IMG/VR virus record: IMGVR_UViG_3300008261_004773
Location: 1-64,000 of that record
Direction: 5' to 3' (one strand)
Origin: a virus
Length of the DNA: 64,000 nt
The position numbers and the translations under genes were made by a program. Below, in pieces: positions 8,954 through 17,342 of this stretch (within the stretch, counting starts at the first letter, position 1; each line of letters starts with the position of its first letter). The notes below the pieces were generated by a model that did no database searches, was not told where the DNA came from, and worked only from the letters and a program-made list of their open reading frames with translations.

Positions 8954-10044
8954 TAGTTGGATAACGGGGCTTTGATAGACGGGTGTGATTGATAATCTCT
9001 CAGAACAAAATCATTGACATTGATTTTATCCCAATCAACCAAATACCCATCTCTGAATTTAAACTCGAAGTTCAAATCTACTTTTGGTAACTCAAACCAA
9101 CTACGGCCAATCTGTTCTTTGGCTTGATCAATGTGGTTTTGATACAAATGAGTGTCACCCAAATTTCCTATCAGTTGATCAGGTACCATATTTACCAATT
9201 TGCCGAGCAACATGAGGAGTAATCCGTATGAGGCGATATTGAAGGGCAACCCCAAGAAGGTATCAACACTTCGTTGATTCCACATCAGGGAGATTGCTCT
9301 TTTGGGTGTTGGTTCATAATAAACATTGTCAAAGTCAGGAATATTATTTTCATCATACTCCATTCCTGTTTCATAGTTTTGAGTGAACCACAATTTATAT
9401 CTTTCAGAATAACTTAATTCTCTTGTAAAAACTTGGAACCCATAATGACAAGGTGGTAAAACCATTTCATCTAATTCTGCAACATTCCAAGCAGAGACCA
9501 TCATTCTTCTACTGTCAGGATCAACTCTCAATAAATTGATTAGACGCGATATTTGATCATACCATATTGAACCTCTTCTAAGACCATCTTTTAGATCCAT
9601 CCAGCCTTGCCATTGTCTCCATTGTTTACCATAAATTGGTCCTAATTCACCCCACTCCTTTGCAAACTCATCATCTGTTTTGATTTTGTTGATGAACTCT
9701 TCTTTGTTAGTAATGGCATAACCTGCAATTGTGGTATCATCCATAAACTTTTCTAACGTCTTTCTTTGATAGTTAGCCCAAGCATCACCATCCCAAATAT
9801 GACAATCATTATCAACCAGGTATTTGATGTTGGTGTCTCCACGAAGAAACCATAACAGCTCTGTTACCATAGTTTTCCAAGCCATTTTTTTGGTGGTGAG
9901 CAAGGGGAAACCCTCACTCATGTTATGGCGAATCTGACGACCAAAAACCGATATAGTACCGGTTCCCGTTCTGTCTGTTTTTTTTACACCTGAGTGTATA
10001 ATTTCTTCAAGTAAAGCCTGATATCTTGCGTCTAAGTTATTCAT
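8953..10044 (-). CDS. thyA: Thymidylate synthase
   Basis: 363 residues, converting dUMP to dTMP with methylene-tetrahydrofolate. Landmarks: the N-terminal DRTGTGTISVFG, GDLxxIYG-like LGPIYGKQWR, the phosphate-binding Arg pair at about 179-180 (DPDSRRMMVSAWN), the catalytic Cys199 in LPPCHYGFQVF, and LPFNIASYGLLLMLL. The protein is about 100 residues longer than the E. coli enzyme (264); the extra sequence falls mainly at about 98-128 and 207-250. It overlaps the small gene upstream at 10037-10204 and the Smr gene downstream, so it sits in the middle of a nucleotide/RNA-repair operon. Confidence 0.97.
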   Translation of the reverse strand: MNNLDARYQALLEEIIHSGVKKTDRTGTGTISVFGRQIRHNMSEGFPLLTTKKMAWKTMVTELLWFLRGDTNIKYLVDNDCHIWDGDAWANYQRKTLEKFMDDTTIAGYAITNKEEFINKIKTDDEFAKEWGELGPIYGKQWRQWQGWMDLKDGLRRGSIWYDQISRLINLLRVDPDSRRMMVSAWNVAELDEMVLPPCHYGFQVFTRELSYSERYKLWFTQNYETGMEYDENNIPDFDNVYYEPTPKRAISLMWNQRSVDTFLGLPFNIASYGLLLMLLGKLVNMVPDQLIGNLGDTHLYQNHIDQAKEQIGRSWFELPKVDLNFEFKFRDGYLVDWDKINVNDFVLRDYQSHPSIKAPLSN

Positions 10045-10204
10045 AACTAGATTTTATATGGTTCATTGCTAACTCTACTGATTCTAGCATAGTCATCTGA
10101 TTATTTTTTTCTCTCAAAGTCCTTGAAAGATCTAATACCTGATCACGAATTTTCAATTGGAAAGCTTCGTGCATGAGTTCATCTAAAATTTCTTCGTTTG
10201 TCAT
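10037..10204 (-). CDS. Small helical protein
   Basis: A 55-residue reading frame starting MTNEEILDELMHEAFQLKIR and ending in a TAA that lies just inside the thyA start region. Its ATG overlaps the TGA of the upstream gene (ATGA), and its stop overlaps the thyA start by 8 bases, exactly the packing seen between the other genes of this operon, which is why I accept it. Predicted almost wholly alpha-helical; no known family. Confidence 0.65.
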   Translation of the reverse strand: MTNEEILDELMHEAFQLKIRDQVLDLSRTLREKNNQMTMLESVELAMNHIKSSYE

Positions 10205-10401
10205 GACCTATTTTGGTTATTCCACTCTTCAATAATGTATTTGACGTTGTCAGAAAGATGATCCATTTTGGATAACCAATCTAACACATCATTAACACCT
10301 AAATTATAAGATTCCTCGACACATTTTTCAACTGATTGTCTGTCCAAAAGCGTGTTGTGAACAATATTGTTTTCGATTATTTTTTCAAGTTCTATTTTCA
10401 T
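10201..10401 (-). CDS. Small helical acidic protein
   Basis: 66 residues when started at the ATG at 10399-10401, which overlaps the stop of the RNA ligase gene (ATGA); an earlier in-frame ATG at 10458 lies inside the ligase gene and is rejected. The sequence (KIELEKIIENNIVHN, VEESYNLGVNDVLDWLSKM) is helical and acidic. No known family. Position between ligase and thyA suggests operon membership only. Confidence 0.65.
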   Translation of the reverse strand: MKIELEKIIENNIVHNTLLDRQSVEKCVEESYNLGVNDVLDWLSKMDHLSDNVKYIIEEWNNQNRS

Positions 10402-11438
10402 GATTCTTCTTCTTTTTGCCAAAATGGTTTTGAATATTGTGGTCTGATGGATTTCCATATAATTTGAGAATAATCTCTACCGTCCAACATACTGAATAAT
10501 ATAGATGGGTGGGTATATCTTTTTGCTTGATCGGCGAATTCTTTCCTATCGAGACCTTTAGTGTTTAGGTCATCAAATATTCCTCTGTAATCCCTGTCTA
10601 TGTTTTCGTATCTGATTACTAAATCTTTGACGGTGTTTTTTACCCATGAATCAAATTCATCGGGCACACGATCTAAAAGGTCGGTGAGATCTTTCTTATC
10701 TTTCAAGTACTCCCAAATATCCACATTAGAAAATCCGGTGAGAATTCTGTGTAACCTAACGTACTCTTCACCTTTGATTTTCATTCTAAACCCTTTTCTG
10801 AAACGAACAACAAATCCTTCAGCGTTTTGTAAAATTTTGGACTTCAATTCGGTAAAATCCCGAATTCCATCGTATCTGTTTACAATATCCCAACCGTCCA
10901 TTTCAATATCATCATACATCAATTCCTTGCCTTCAGGATTGACAATAGATAAAAGTACCAATCTTTCATCATTGGAATAATCTACGACAATCCTGTTTTC
11001 AGGGTAAATAATTTCAAAAAGATAGGTGAACCCTGGAACACAAATCTTATCGTAGTTGTATTTCTTTGCAATCTCAAGACCTTTAATTGCTTGATCAGAG
11101 GTAAAAGAACCTTTGGTTGCCATGTGCCACTCACCGTTATAATGGAAAAAAATACCCAAGGATCCGTCCATCTTTTCGAAAACCTCAAACGGTTCTGTTG
11201 GGATTTCATTTGGGTCAATTTCTTCCATGTTGAAGAACTTGTTGAAGGATTTAGCAATTGTATTACCATCGCCATCCATAATCAAACCTCGGCACATCAG
11301 AGTAATTTCATCCCACTTACCCTCGTATTGTGTTTTACGAGAATAATTGTAGATGGCAAGAGGAAGGGTTGTGTGAAGATTTCTCTCCACCAACCCTAAT
11401 TCTACGTAGTCATTCAATATGTCTAATAATCTATTCAC
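10398..11438 (-). CDS. T4 RNA ligase 1-like RNA ligase
   Basis: 346 residues. It belongs to the nucleotidyltransferase ligases: motif I is FEKMDGSLG with the AMP-accepting Lys89 (KxDG), preceded by CRGLIMDGDGNTIAKSFNKFF, the T4 Rnl1-type substrate block; ILQNAEGFVVRFR is motif IV and FRMKIKGEEYVRLH is motif V. Such enzymes seal 5'-phosphate and 3'-hydroxyl RNA ends, classically repairing tRNA cut by host anticodon nucleases. The P-loop kinase and phosphoesterase encoded just upstream in the same operon could prepare the ends. The phage's own large tRNA set provides an obvious client. Confidence 0.93.
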   Translation of the reverse strand: MNRLLDILNDYVELGLVERNLHTTLPLAIYNYSRKTQYEGKWDEITLMCRGLIMDGDGNTIAKSFNKFFNMEEIDPNEIPTEPFEVFEKMDGSLGIFFHYNGEWHMATKGSFTSDQAIKGLEIAKKYNYDKICVPGFTYLFEIIYPENRIVVDYSNDERLVLLSIVNPEGKELMYDDIEMDGWDIVNRYDGIRDFTELKSKILQNAEGFVVRFRKGFRMKIKGEEYVRLHRILTGFSNVDIWEYLKDKKDLTDLLDRVPDEFDSWVKNTVKDLVIRYENIDRDYRGIFDDLNTKGLDRKEFADQAKRYTHPSILFSMLDGRDYSQIIWKSIRPQYSKPFWQKEEES

Positions 11439-11439
11439 A

Positions 11440-11652
11440 CTATTTTTTGATAATCATGTTGGTAGATTGAATACCCAATCTTAAGACAGGTAGTTGTTTT
11501 TCAAATTCGTCTCTTTGCATCACTTCGTAATAACCGTCTAATATTTTTACTGTTGGTGTATTTTCCATTTCTAATAGGATAGTTCCACTCGCAGAGGGTC
11601 CATCATAAAGTTTAATTGTTTTTGTTGTTGTGTTGAAAAGGAGTGTTTGCAT
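11440..11652 (-). CDS. Small hypothetical protein
   Basis: 70 residues, beta-rich with a basic C-terminus (LRLGIQSTNMIIKK). It lies between the P-loop kinase and the RNA ligase, spaced by 12 and 1 bases, so it is part of the repair operon. No recognised motif. Confidence 0.6.
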   Translation of the reverse strand: MQTLLFNTTTKTIKLYDGPSASGTILLEMENTPTVKILDGYYEVMQRDEFEKQLPVLRLGIQSTNMIIKK

Positions 11653-11664
11653 TTTTTTTGTATT

Positions 11665-12072
11665 TTAAAGTTTAATTTGAAATCTGTTTCTCATTACGTC
11701 TAGTTTTTCTTCAGGGACACCATGAACATTTTGTCCTCCATGACGATTCTCTACAATTATGGTATGGATCCTGTAACCATATTTTTTTGCAATTATTTGA
11801 TAAAATCTCATTTCCCATTCTTGAGTAAATGTATTTGAGACAACAATATTACGAAAGAAAATCCAACCAAAGATACTTGGGTGCATCCAATATGAGACTT
11901 TTCTTTTACACCAATTGTGAGCATCCTTCAATTTTGTAGAATCAAAATTATAAGATCCGTCTTTCATAAAAAATTGGTCGGCTTCAAAAATTTGCCATGA
12001 CTTACCTAAAGATCTGGCAACGGTGGATTTACCTGACCCTGGTAAACCTCTTACGAGATAAAGATTTTTCAT
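11665..12072 (-). CDS. P-loop kinase (polynucleotide-kinase-like AAA fold)
   Basis: 135 residues. The Walker A motif is GLPGSGKST at residues 9-17; ADQFFMKDG and HNWCKRKVSYWM form the lid/substrate region, and IIVENRHGGQNVHGVP is the late conserved block of the zeta-toxin/NEDD4BP2-like kinases often annotated as phage polynucleotide kinase. It would phosphorylate a nucleic-acid 5'-OH or a small substrate. Its ATG overlaps the stop of the phosphoesterase gene, and RNA ligase follows, which supports an RNA-end-healing role by context. Confidence 0.8.
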   Translation of the reverse strand: MKNLYLVRGLPGSGKSTVARSLGKSWQIFEADQFFMKDGSYNFDSTKLKDAHNWCKRKVSYWMHPSIFGWIFFRNIVVSNTFTQEWEMRFYQIIAKKYGYRIHTIIVENRHGGQNVHGVPEEKLDVMRNRFQIKL

Positions 12073-12722
12073 GTGTCTATGTTTACGAGTTGTTCTGTGT
12101 GATGATCTTTTTGCATCTCGGAAAGTTTTTCTCTATGACGTAGCATTGGTATGACTTCAGTCCTCAAATTATAAGGTCTAAACTCAGGGTGACCATCCAT
12201 ACCAACATCCATTCTCTGTCCTTTTCCCAATCGAAGATGGGTTGGAAGGTGACAGTGACCGTGTATGTGCATAACACCTTTTGCTAATCCATCCCAAGAT
12301 GATATTGGGTAGTGCATCATACGGAATTTGAATTGTCCGTATTCAAGCGTGTTGTAGTGACTAACACTTTTGAATAACCCTTGACAACCGTCACGGTTTC
12401 TTTCTATGTGGTGATCGTGGTTACCAAGTACCAAGTGTATATTTTTACAAACTAATCTATCCCAAAACTCACGTATTTTTTCATATCCACTGAATGACCA
12501 ATCACCCAAATGTATTAAGATATCATCTTGGCCAACAACTTCGTTTATGTTGTTCACTATTGTTGCATCCATTCTGTCGAGATCAGGGAAATCGCGGGTT
12601 TGGCCGACAGGTATTTCACCTTCAGCTGTTCTCCAATTTGTTATACCACGACATATATTTTTGTGGTGGTAATGCGTGTCGGAGGTAACCCATACGTTTG
12701 TATCGTAGTCTATTTTTATCAT
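12069..12722 (-). CDS. Calcineurin-like metallophosphoesterase
   Basis: 217 residues from the ATG at 12720-12722. Metal-binding motifs are all visible: WVTSDTHYHHKN (DxH), DILIHLGDWSFSG (GDxx), LVLGNHDHH (GNHD), MMHYP and MHIHGHCHLPTH (GHxH). The start is chosen because the alternative ATG at 12767 overlaps the upstream gene and adds a spurious hydrophobic stretch; a host-type -7 element TATCTTTG lies 5 bases upstream of the chosen start, implying a leaderless or near-leaderless message. In an operon with kinase and RNA ligase it could act as the phosphatase of a three-enzyme RNA-healing set. Nucleic-acid specificity is inference. Confidence 0.88.
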   Translation of the reverse strand: MIKIDYDTNVWVTSDTHYHHKNICRGITNWRTAEGEIPVGQTRDFPDLDRMDATIVNNINEVVGQDDILIHLGDWSFSGYEKIREFWDRLVCKNIHLVLGNHDHHIERNRDGCQGLFKSVSHYNTLEYGQFKFRMMHYPISSWDGLAKGVMHIHGHCHLPTHLRLGKGQRMDVGMDGHPEFRPYNLRTEVIPMLRHREKLSEMQKDHHTEQLVNIDT

Positions 12723-12745
12723 CACAACAAAGATAAGAAAAAAAA

Positions 12746-13057
12746 TTATTTCGGAGATAAAACCCATGTAATTTTTCCAAACACATTAGATTGACCTGAA
12801 AATTTTCTGACTTTGAAGTGGTTGGATTCGGTTAAAACACAAAGGTCCCCCACCTCAGGATCGTCGGCTTTAGAAACTACCAAGATACTATCAGTCGGGA
12901 TACCGAGAGTGGAGGGACCTTTATATTTTAGGTAGAAGGTTGAGTATAAATCTTCTACTATTAATTCATTGAGATCTAATCTTTTTGATACGTAAGTCTC
13001 AGCGGGAGATGCAAAACCTGTTGTTCTTGTTTTTACCTCTAATTGTGACTGTATCAT
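12746..13057 (-). CDS. UmuD'-like S24-family protein
   Basis: 103 residues. The N-terminus TTGFASPAETYVSKRLDLNELIV matches the segment of UmuD that directly follows the RecA-stimulated cleavage site, and GPSTLGIPTDSILVVSKAD covers the UmuD GDSM..GI.DGDLLIV region; the nucleophile position reads GPS and the general-base region reads FKVRKF. The protein therefore begins almost where processed UmuD' begins and lacks the N-terminal arm. It may modulate a translesion polymerase or host SOS response without needing cleavage. A host-type promoter sits directly upstream, placing transcription start near the ATG. Confidence 0.8.
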   Translation of the reverse strand: MIQSQLEVKTRTTGFASPAETYVSKRLDLNELIVEDLYSTFYLKYKGPSTLGIPTDSILVVSKADDPEVGDLCVLTESNHFKVRKFSGQSNVFGKITWVLSPK

Positions 13058-13061
13058 GTAA

Positions 13062-13093
13062 CAAATTTAGACCATTCTTGTTACAACGTCAAA
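13062..13093 (-). promoter_or_regulatory. Bacteroidota-type promoter of the UmuD-like gene
   Basis: On the minus strand TTTG (13093-13090), 20-bp spacer, TAAATTTG (13069-13062). This matches the Bacteroidota vegetative consensus TTTG-N19/21-TAnnTTTG. The G of the -7 element is 5 bases from the ATG, so the transcript would be essentially leaderless. Confidence 0.65.
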
Positions 13094-13757
13094 CAAACTT
13101 GTAATTATTTTCATCAATTTTTTCACCAACGTATCCGAACTTTTCCAGAAAATTGATAATATCCGTTGAAGTATAAGAATAGTTTTGGAAGTTGCTTTCA
13201 ATCATTTCTAAATATAAAACAGGTTTTTGTTCTAATATTCTTTTCATTCCCCTCAAAACAAACATTTCATAACCCTCGACATCGATTTTTACATGGGTAA
13301 TATTCGTGTTAAAAGGGATCATGTGATCCAATTGGTGTATTGGTATTTTTACATCTGACTCTTGATCGATGATTCTATTATAACCGTAACCCCATAGTTC
13401 TTGATGTTGACTCATGAAAGCAGTACCATCATGGTTACCAAGAGCAACGTTATAACAAAAAGTATTACAATCATTACTAACAACGTTATTTACCAATTCA
13501 TTAAATGCTGTTGGGTTTGGTTCAAAAGAAAATATCAAAAATCTTCTATTCTTATTGAATAAAGAAAGACATCCTGTGCTGGCGCCTATGTCAATTACCA
13601 TTGGTCCTGAATGAGATTGGATGTCGTTGTAAATGGTCTGAAATAGAAGGTTTTCAGATAAAACCAAGTTATTTTCGGATTCCCATATCCCCCCAATGAA
13701 AGGACTCATTTCAGATATGTTGAGAGTCAGTTCATCAAATAGAGTTGTTTTATTCAT
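13089..13757 (-). CDS. FkbM-family methyltransferase
   Basis: 222 residues with a class I SAM-binding fold: motif I VIDIGASTGCLSLF, motif II ISFEPNPTAFNELVNNV (acidic Glu binding ribose), VALGNHDGTAFM, and the FkbM hallmark HVKIDVEGYEMFVLRGM. FkbM enzymes usually methylate sugar hydroxyls on surface glycans or secondary metabolites. In this window it is near a GT17 glycosyltransferase and further from carbamoyl- and sulfotransferases, which together suggest glycan decoration. Confidence 0.92.
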   Translation of the reverse strand: MNKTTLFDELTLNISEMSPFIGGIWESENNLVLSENLLFQTIYNDIQSHSGPMVIDIGASTGCLSLFNKNRRFLIFSFEPNPTAFNELVNNVVSNDCNTFCYNVALGNHDGTAFMSQHQELWGYGYNRIIDQESDVKIPIHQLDHMIPFNTNITHVKIDVEGYEMFVLRGMKRILEQKPVLYLEMIESNFQNYSYTSTDIINFLEKFGYVGEKIDENNYKFV

Positions 13758-13772
13758 TTCCTAAAACTAAAC

Positions 13773-13780
13773 TATTTATA
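13773..13780 (+). promoter_or_regulatory. TATTTATA motif (putative phage late promoter)
   Basis: Exact TATTTATA, 13 bases upstream of the zinc-ribbon gene at 13794. One of ten exact copies found just upstream of genes in this window. Confidence 0.5.
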
Positions 13781-13793
13781 GAAAAAGTAATTT

Positions 13794-14333
13794 ATGCCAG
13801 CATATTTTTTTAATTTAAGCGACGGTGAAAGAGAAAATATATTAGATCAACACAAAAAACCTTATGATGGTCTAAGAACAATGGGATGGGAGTCAAAAAA
13901 CCCTCAAACTCTTTATATTCAAGATTTTGCCAATGACAAAATGGGTGTGACAATCAACAATAAGGGAGAAGCGAAGGGATATACTCACCTGAAGATTAAT
14001 GAACAACTTGGAATTCCATATACAAAATCACCTGATCTTACTTCAGAATTTTCTGAGGGAGAGATGTGTGAGCAGTGTGGTTCAGGTACAATGATGGAAG
14101 GTATGTGTAACGAATGTGGGTATAAGATGGAGAATTTAGAAGAAATGACACCACAAGAAGAAGATCTTGATGACGTTGAAGATTTGAATCCATCTGCAGA
14201 ATTTGATTATGTGGGTGGAGCAGACAACACTACAGACACATACGAAGGTATGGACGAGGATTTAGTTGAATCAGTTGAAGGGGAAAGATCCACTATTATG
14301 GAGATGTTCCAAAGAATGAGAGTTATTAAATAA
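13794..14333 (+). CDS. Zinc-ribbon acidic protein
   Basis: 179 residues. Residues about 90-108 read GEMCEQCGSGTMMEGMCNEC, a four-cysteine zinc ribbon (CxxC...CxxC). The flanking C-terminal half is very acidic (EEDLDDVEDLNPSAE, DEDLVESVEGE) and the end is helical and basic (MEMFQRMRVIK). It is preceded by TATTTATA, so it is likely expressed with virion-type genes. Function unknown; possibly a structural or scaffold-associated protein. Confidence 0.65.
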   Translation: MPAYFFNLSDGERENILDQHKKPYDGLRTMGWESKNPQTLYIQDFANDKMGVTINNKGEAKGYTHLKINEQLGIPYTKSPDLTSEFSEGEMCEQCGSGTMMEGMCNECGYKMENLEEMTPQEEDLDDVEDLNPSAEFDYVGGADNTTDTYEGMDEDLVESVEGERSTIMEMFQRMRVIK

Positions 14334-15606
14334 GAGGTCTATAACCCTCTTTATCATAGATTAGTTGATGGCCATGGATATCCAAATTCATGGTCATTTT
14401 TGTTTCCACATCCTCCCTTGACATTTCTCTCAGTTCTTGATGTGCAAATGACCTTAACTTGTCCATTACGGCATCTGTTCCTCCAAACCATGAACAATGC
14501 CAACCAAAAGGTTCCTTCGTGTGTTGTTTATTTTCAGAATATCTATTTTTTCTTATTTCTTGTGGAGTTGATTTCAGAAGAGTTTCCCATCTTACTCCAG
14601 CAGTTCCTGGCCAAAGTCCATTATAAAATCTATCGAAGTCCCAAATACACCATTTTTGTAATTGGAAACAATAGTCGTCTTCAGGGATCATTTCTATAAA
14701 ATCATCTAATTTATTAGGATCGGGGATTTCATCCAAATCAGATATAAGGATTACATCATTTTTATTCAAACCCAATTTGTATAATCCTTTTAGAATCTCA
14801 TTTCTTTGGAAGTTTTCTCTAAACCAATGAATGTGAAGATTTTCTGGTACATCAATTTCGCTTGGTGAATATATCATTTTACTTGGAAATTCATCAATTA
14901 CAATATTGATAATTTTGTCAGAATATTCATCAAATAGTTCTTTATTCTGTTCAAAAAAGGCCGGTTTTGGTATACCTGAGTGGGTTTGTTTTGACTCAAC
15001 GAGTATGAACTTGTCCACCTTATCATTCAAAAGTTTCAACCTCAAAGAAAGGATTTCAAATTCATTATTGAATACGAAACAATCGTATATCCTCGAATTT
15101 TGTTCACTATGAATTGTTTTGTTAGTTTTTGCCTTAATCAAATCAATTTCCACTGAATTTATTTTTTTACATTCGGTAGTAATCCATTCAAAAAATTCAC
15201 GTTTTCTCAAAAAATGGGAATAATTGAATATCGTCGGTCCGTCCTTATAATATCCTTCTTTATTGAAAGCCAAAACTATTGGATTAGAACTAAGAGCAAT
15301 TTCCCATTTTTCCAATTCACAGGTAAACGAATCATTCTGTTCCGATAAAACAAAAATGTCTGTGGGGATCAACTCAAAATTCATCTCATAAAAGTGAATT
15401 ATTCTTTTCAAAACGAGAGGTAAGGTTTCATCCTTCCTATGATAAAAGACGTTGTACTCTTTTTCTTTGACATCTCCCTCTGATTCTATATCAAATTGGT
15501 ATAAAAAAGTTGTGTATGTCGTGGATTGTATCTTAGGTGATAAAAGATTTCTTTGAAAGGTAGACGGATCGTTCAATAATATAATTTCGAAAATCCTATT
15601 TTTCAT
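14326..15606 (-). CDS. Glycosyltransferase family 17-like protein
   Basis: 426 residues. The C-terminal ~270 residues match GT17 (beta-1,4-N-acetylglucosaminyltransferase type): IYDCFVFNNEFEILSLRL, DKFILVESKQTHSG, VILISDLDEIPDPN with the metal-binding DLDE, and FGWHCSWFGG. The N-terminal ~150 residues are an extra domain I cannot identify. It probably adds sugar to a glycan or glycoprotein. It converges on the zinc-ribbon gene with an 8-base overlap. Confidence 0.88.
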   Translation of the reverse strand: MKNRIFEIILLNDPSTFQRNLLSPKIQSTTYTTFLYQFDIESEGDVKEKEYNVFYHRKDETLPLVLKRIIHFYEMNFELIPTDIFVLSEQNDSFTCELEKWEIALSSNPIVLAFNKEGYYKDGPTIFNYSHFLRKREFFEWITTECKKINSVEIDLIKAKTNKTIHSEQNSRIYDCFVFNNEFEILSLRLKLLNDKVDKFILVESKQTHSGIPKPAFFEQNKELFDEYSDKIINIVIDEFPSKMIYSPSEIDVPENLHIHWFRENFQRNEILKGLYKLGLNKNDVILISDLDEIPDPNKLDDFIEMIPEDDYCFQLQKWCIWDFDRFYNGLWPGTAGVRWETLLKSTPQEIRKNRYSENKQHTKEPFGWHCSWFGGTDAVMDKLRSFAHQELREMSREDVETKMTMNLDIHGHQLIYDKEGYRPLI

Positions 15607-15667
15607 ATTGATGTATTTCTTATTTCAAATAATAACCTTATATTTTGGATATTAAACGTTTTTTAAT

Positions 15668-16261
15668 ATGCATGAATCAATCCAATTTATAACACGTCAC
15701 AGAAATTTGAATATAGACTATTCAAACTACTATTATTACACAAACGCATTCACTGATCAAGAACTAATTGATCTTAAAACACTTGGTGAAAACACTCCGA
15801 AAGAAAAGGGAAGTGTTACGAACGAAGGTAAGGTAACTGAGACAAGAATTAGCGAAGTTGGATGGATAATGCCCAACCAAGATTCAATGTGGTTATACAA
15901 TAAGATTACAAAAATGGTTTTGGAGGCGAATGATACGATGTGGGGATTCGATCTTTTGGGTTATCACGACAACTTACAATATACAACATATTACGGAGGT
16001 GGAGGTCACTATGATTGGCACACTGACGTAGGGCCTGGAATGGCAAACAGAAAAATATCTGTAGTTGTACAACTTTCTGATCCAAGTGAATATACTGGAG
16101 GTACACTAAATTTAAATGGTGGTAACGGAATTATTGAAGCTCCTCAGGAAAAAAATACAGTAATTATATTTCCGTCATTTGTTTTACATAGAGTTACTCC
16201 TGTAATGACAGGAATAAGAAAATCTTTAGTTACATGGATAGCAGGACCCCCACTAAGATAA
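15668..16261 (+). CDS. 2OG-Fe(II) oxygenase (PKHD-type hydroxylase)
   Basis: 197 residues. Iron and 2OG ligands are clear: HYDWHTDVGPG (HxD), the strand RKISVVVQLSDPSEYTGGTL, distal His in VLHRVTPVMTG and Arg in GIRKSLVTWIAGPP. This arrangement is common in phage hydroxylases related to PiuC/prolyl hydroxylases. It is distinct in sequence from the oxygenase at 5346. Its 3' end overlaps the next gene by 28 bases in a different frame. Confidence 0.92.
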   Translation: MHESIQFITRHRNLNIDYSNYYYYTNAFTDQELIDLKTLGENTPKEKGSVTNEGKVTETRISEVGWIMPNQDSMWLYNKITKMVLEANDTMWGFDLLGYHDNLQYTTYYGGGGHYDWHTDVGPGMANRKISVVVQLSDPSEYTGGTLNLNGGNGIIEAPQEKNTVIIFPSFVLHRVTPVMTGIRKSLVTWIAGPPLR

Positions 16262-16683
16262 GAAAAGAGATCGATCCGAAAGAACTCAGAAAATTACTAC
16301 AAGAAAACGAAACTTTTCTACTGAACCTTACTTCTAATTTCGATCAACCAACATGGTTCCAGCCTCTATCAAAAATTGAGGCCAGGAAAAAATGGTTAGG
16401 TGCAGATCCTTTCGAAATATGGTTGGAAAATATAAACATGGATTACTATGAAATGCCCATGAGTCAGGCTGTGGAGTTCATGTTAGAATTTGGATATACT
16501 ACGGAATGGATTATAGATACAGGTCCTGTCGGAGAAACAAGTATTTCTATATTCCGTAATGCAATGTTGATTATAGACAAGGGAAAGGTTTTCTATAATT
16601 CTACCTCAGATTGTTACTGTTCAGAAAGTGTTTTAGAAAACATTATCAGATTAAATCCTGATTTTGTTAGTGTACCTGATTAA
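16234..16683 (+). CDS. Hypothetical protein
   Basis: 149 residues starting at the ATG inside the end of the oxygenase gene; no other ATG is near, so the long overlap is accepted, though a non-ATG start near 16262 is possible. Contains helical N-terminal segment (DPKELRKLLQENETFLLNL) and a C-terminal beta-like region with CYCSESVLENIIRL. No recognised family; co-transcribed with the oxygenase. Confidence 0.6.
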   Translation: MDSRTPTKIRKEIDPKELRKLLQENETFLLNLTSNFDQPTWFQPLSKIEARKKWLGADPFEIWLENINMDYYEMPMSQAVEFMLEFGYTTEWIIDTGPVGETSISIFRNAMLIIDKGKVFYNSTSDCYCSESVLENIIRLNPDFVSVPD

Positions 16684-17255
16684 TATTCGGTGTTAAAAAA
16701 GAATACTTGGAATAATCTTCCATCATAAATGTTCTTTCCAAAATAATCTAACGACACGTGGAAATTGTCGGCTCTGTATAGGATCAGACGGTTGAATATG
16801 TTTCCTATTCTGTCAACCATTTCCCATTTTGTCATGTCTTGACACTCATCCCAAGCTTCTTGTGCGTCTTCAGGTTTTTCAGTTTTGTAATCATATGATC
16901 TTCTTCCTGTTTCTATATGTCTGAAAAGACCTGTACCTGATGAAAGAGGTGCATCTGGTGTGAGATAACAAACACCTGCCCAATCTGTTGTTGAGTCTGC
17001 ATGTATCCATGACCTGTCAGTTGCAATTGTATACTGATAAGATCCTGTATATTGATCTTCACTCCAATATGTTACATTCCCTGCGTGAGGTCCTACAATC
17101 GATTGTATGGTGGTTTTGAGACTATCATTTAAGAAGGATATGGTTCTCTGACCTGGATAGTTTCCTCTAACTGCAAATTCTTGTTTTAATGCAAAATCTC
17201 TGACTTGCCAAGGATTGATATAGAAGTCATCTACAACGATTGAATTGATTCTCAT
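16680..17255 (-). CDS. 2OG-oxygenase-like protein (DUF6445 type)
   Basis: 191 residues. RSWIHADSTTDWAGVCYLTP contains an HxD pair, followed by DAPLSSGTGLFRH, and the C-terminal RADNFHVSLDYFGKN...GRLFQVFFFN supplies a His and an Arg in the positions expected for the distal iron ligand and 2OG anchor. This is the layout of the DUF6445 oxygenase-like family found in phages and tailoring clusters. Enzymatic activity is inferred from conserved ligands. It ends convergently with the gene at 16234. Confidence 0.75.
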   Translation of the reverse strand: MRINSIVVDDFYINPWQVRDFALKQEFAVRGNYPGQRTISFLNDSLKTTIQSIVGPHAGNVTYWSEDQYTGSYQYTIATDRSWIHADSTTDWAGVCYLTPDAPLSSGTGLFRHIETGRRSYDYKTEKPEDAQEAWDECQDMTKWEMVDRIGNIFNRLILYRADNFHVSLDYFGKNIYDGRLFQVFFFNTEY

Positions 17256-17342
17256 GTCTCTTTTTTTTAAAATATAGAAAGAAATATTTCTTTTTGAAAT
17301 AGACTTTTCGCTTTAAATGTAATATTTCTTATAAAAAGTTTT

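Noticed and set aside
10600-11399. Plus-strand frames opposite the RNA ligase
   Set aside because: They are shadows of a clear ligase with all motifs on the minus strand.
12723-12767. N-terminal extension of the phosphoesterase as a membrane anchor
   Set aside because: The extension overlaps the UmuD-like gene and a host-type -7 element lies inside it, next to the downstream ATG.
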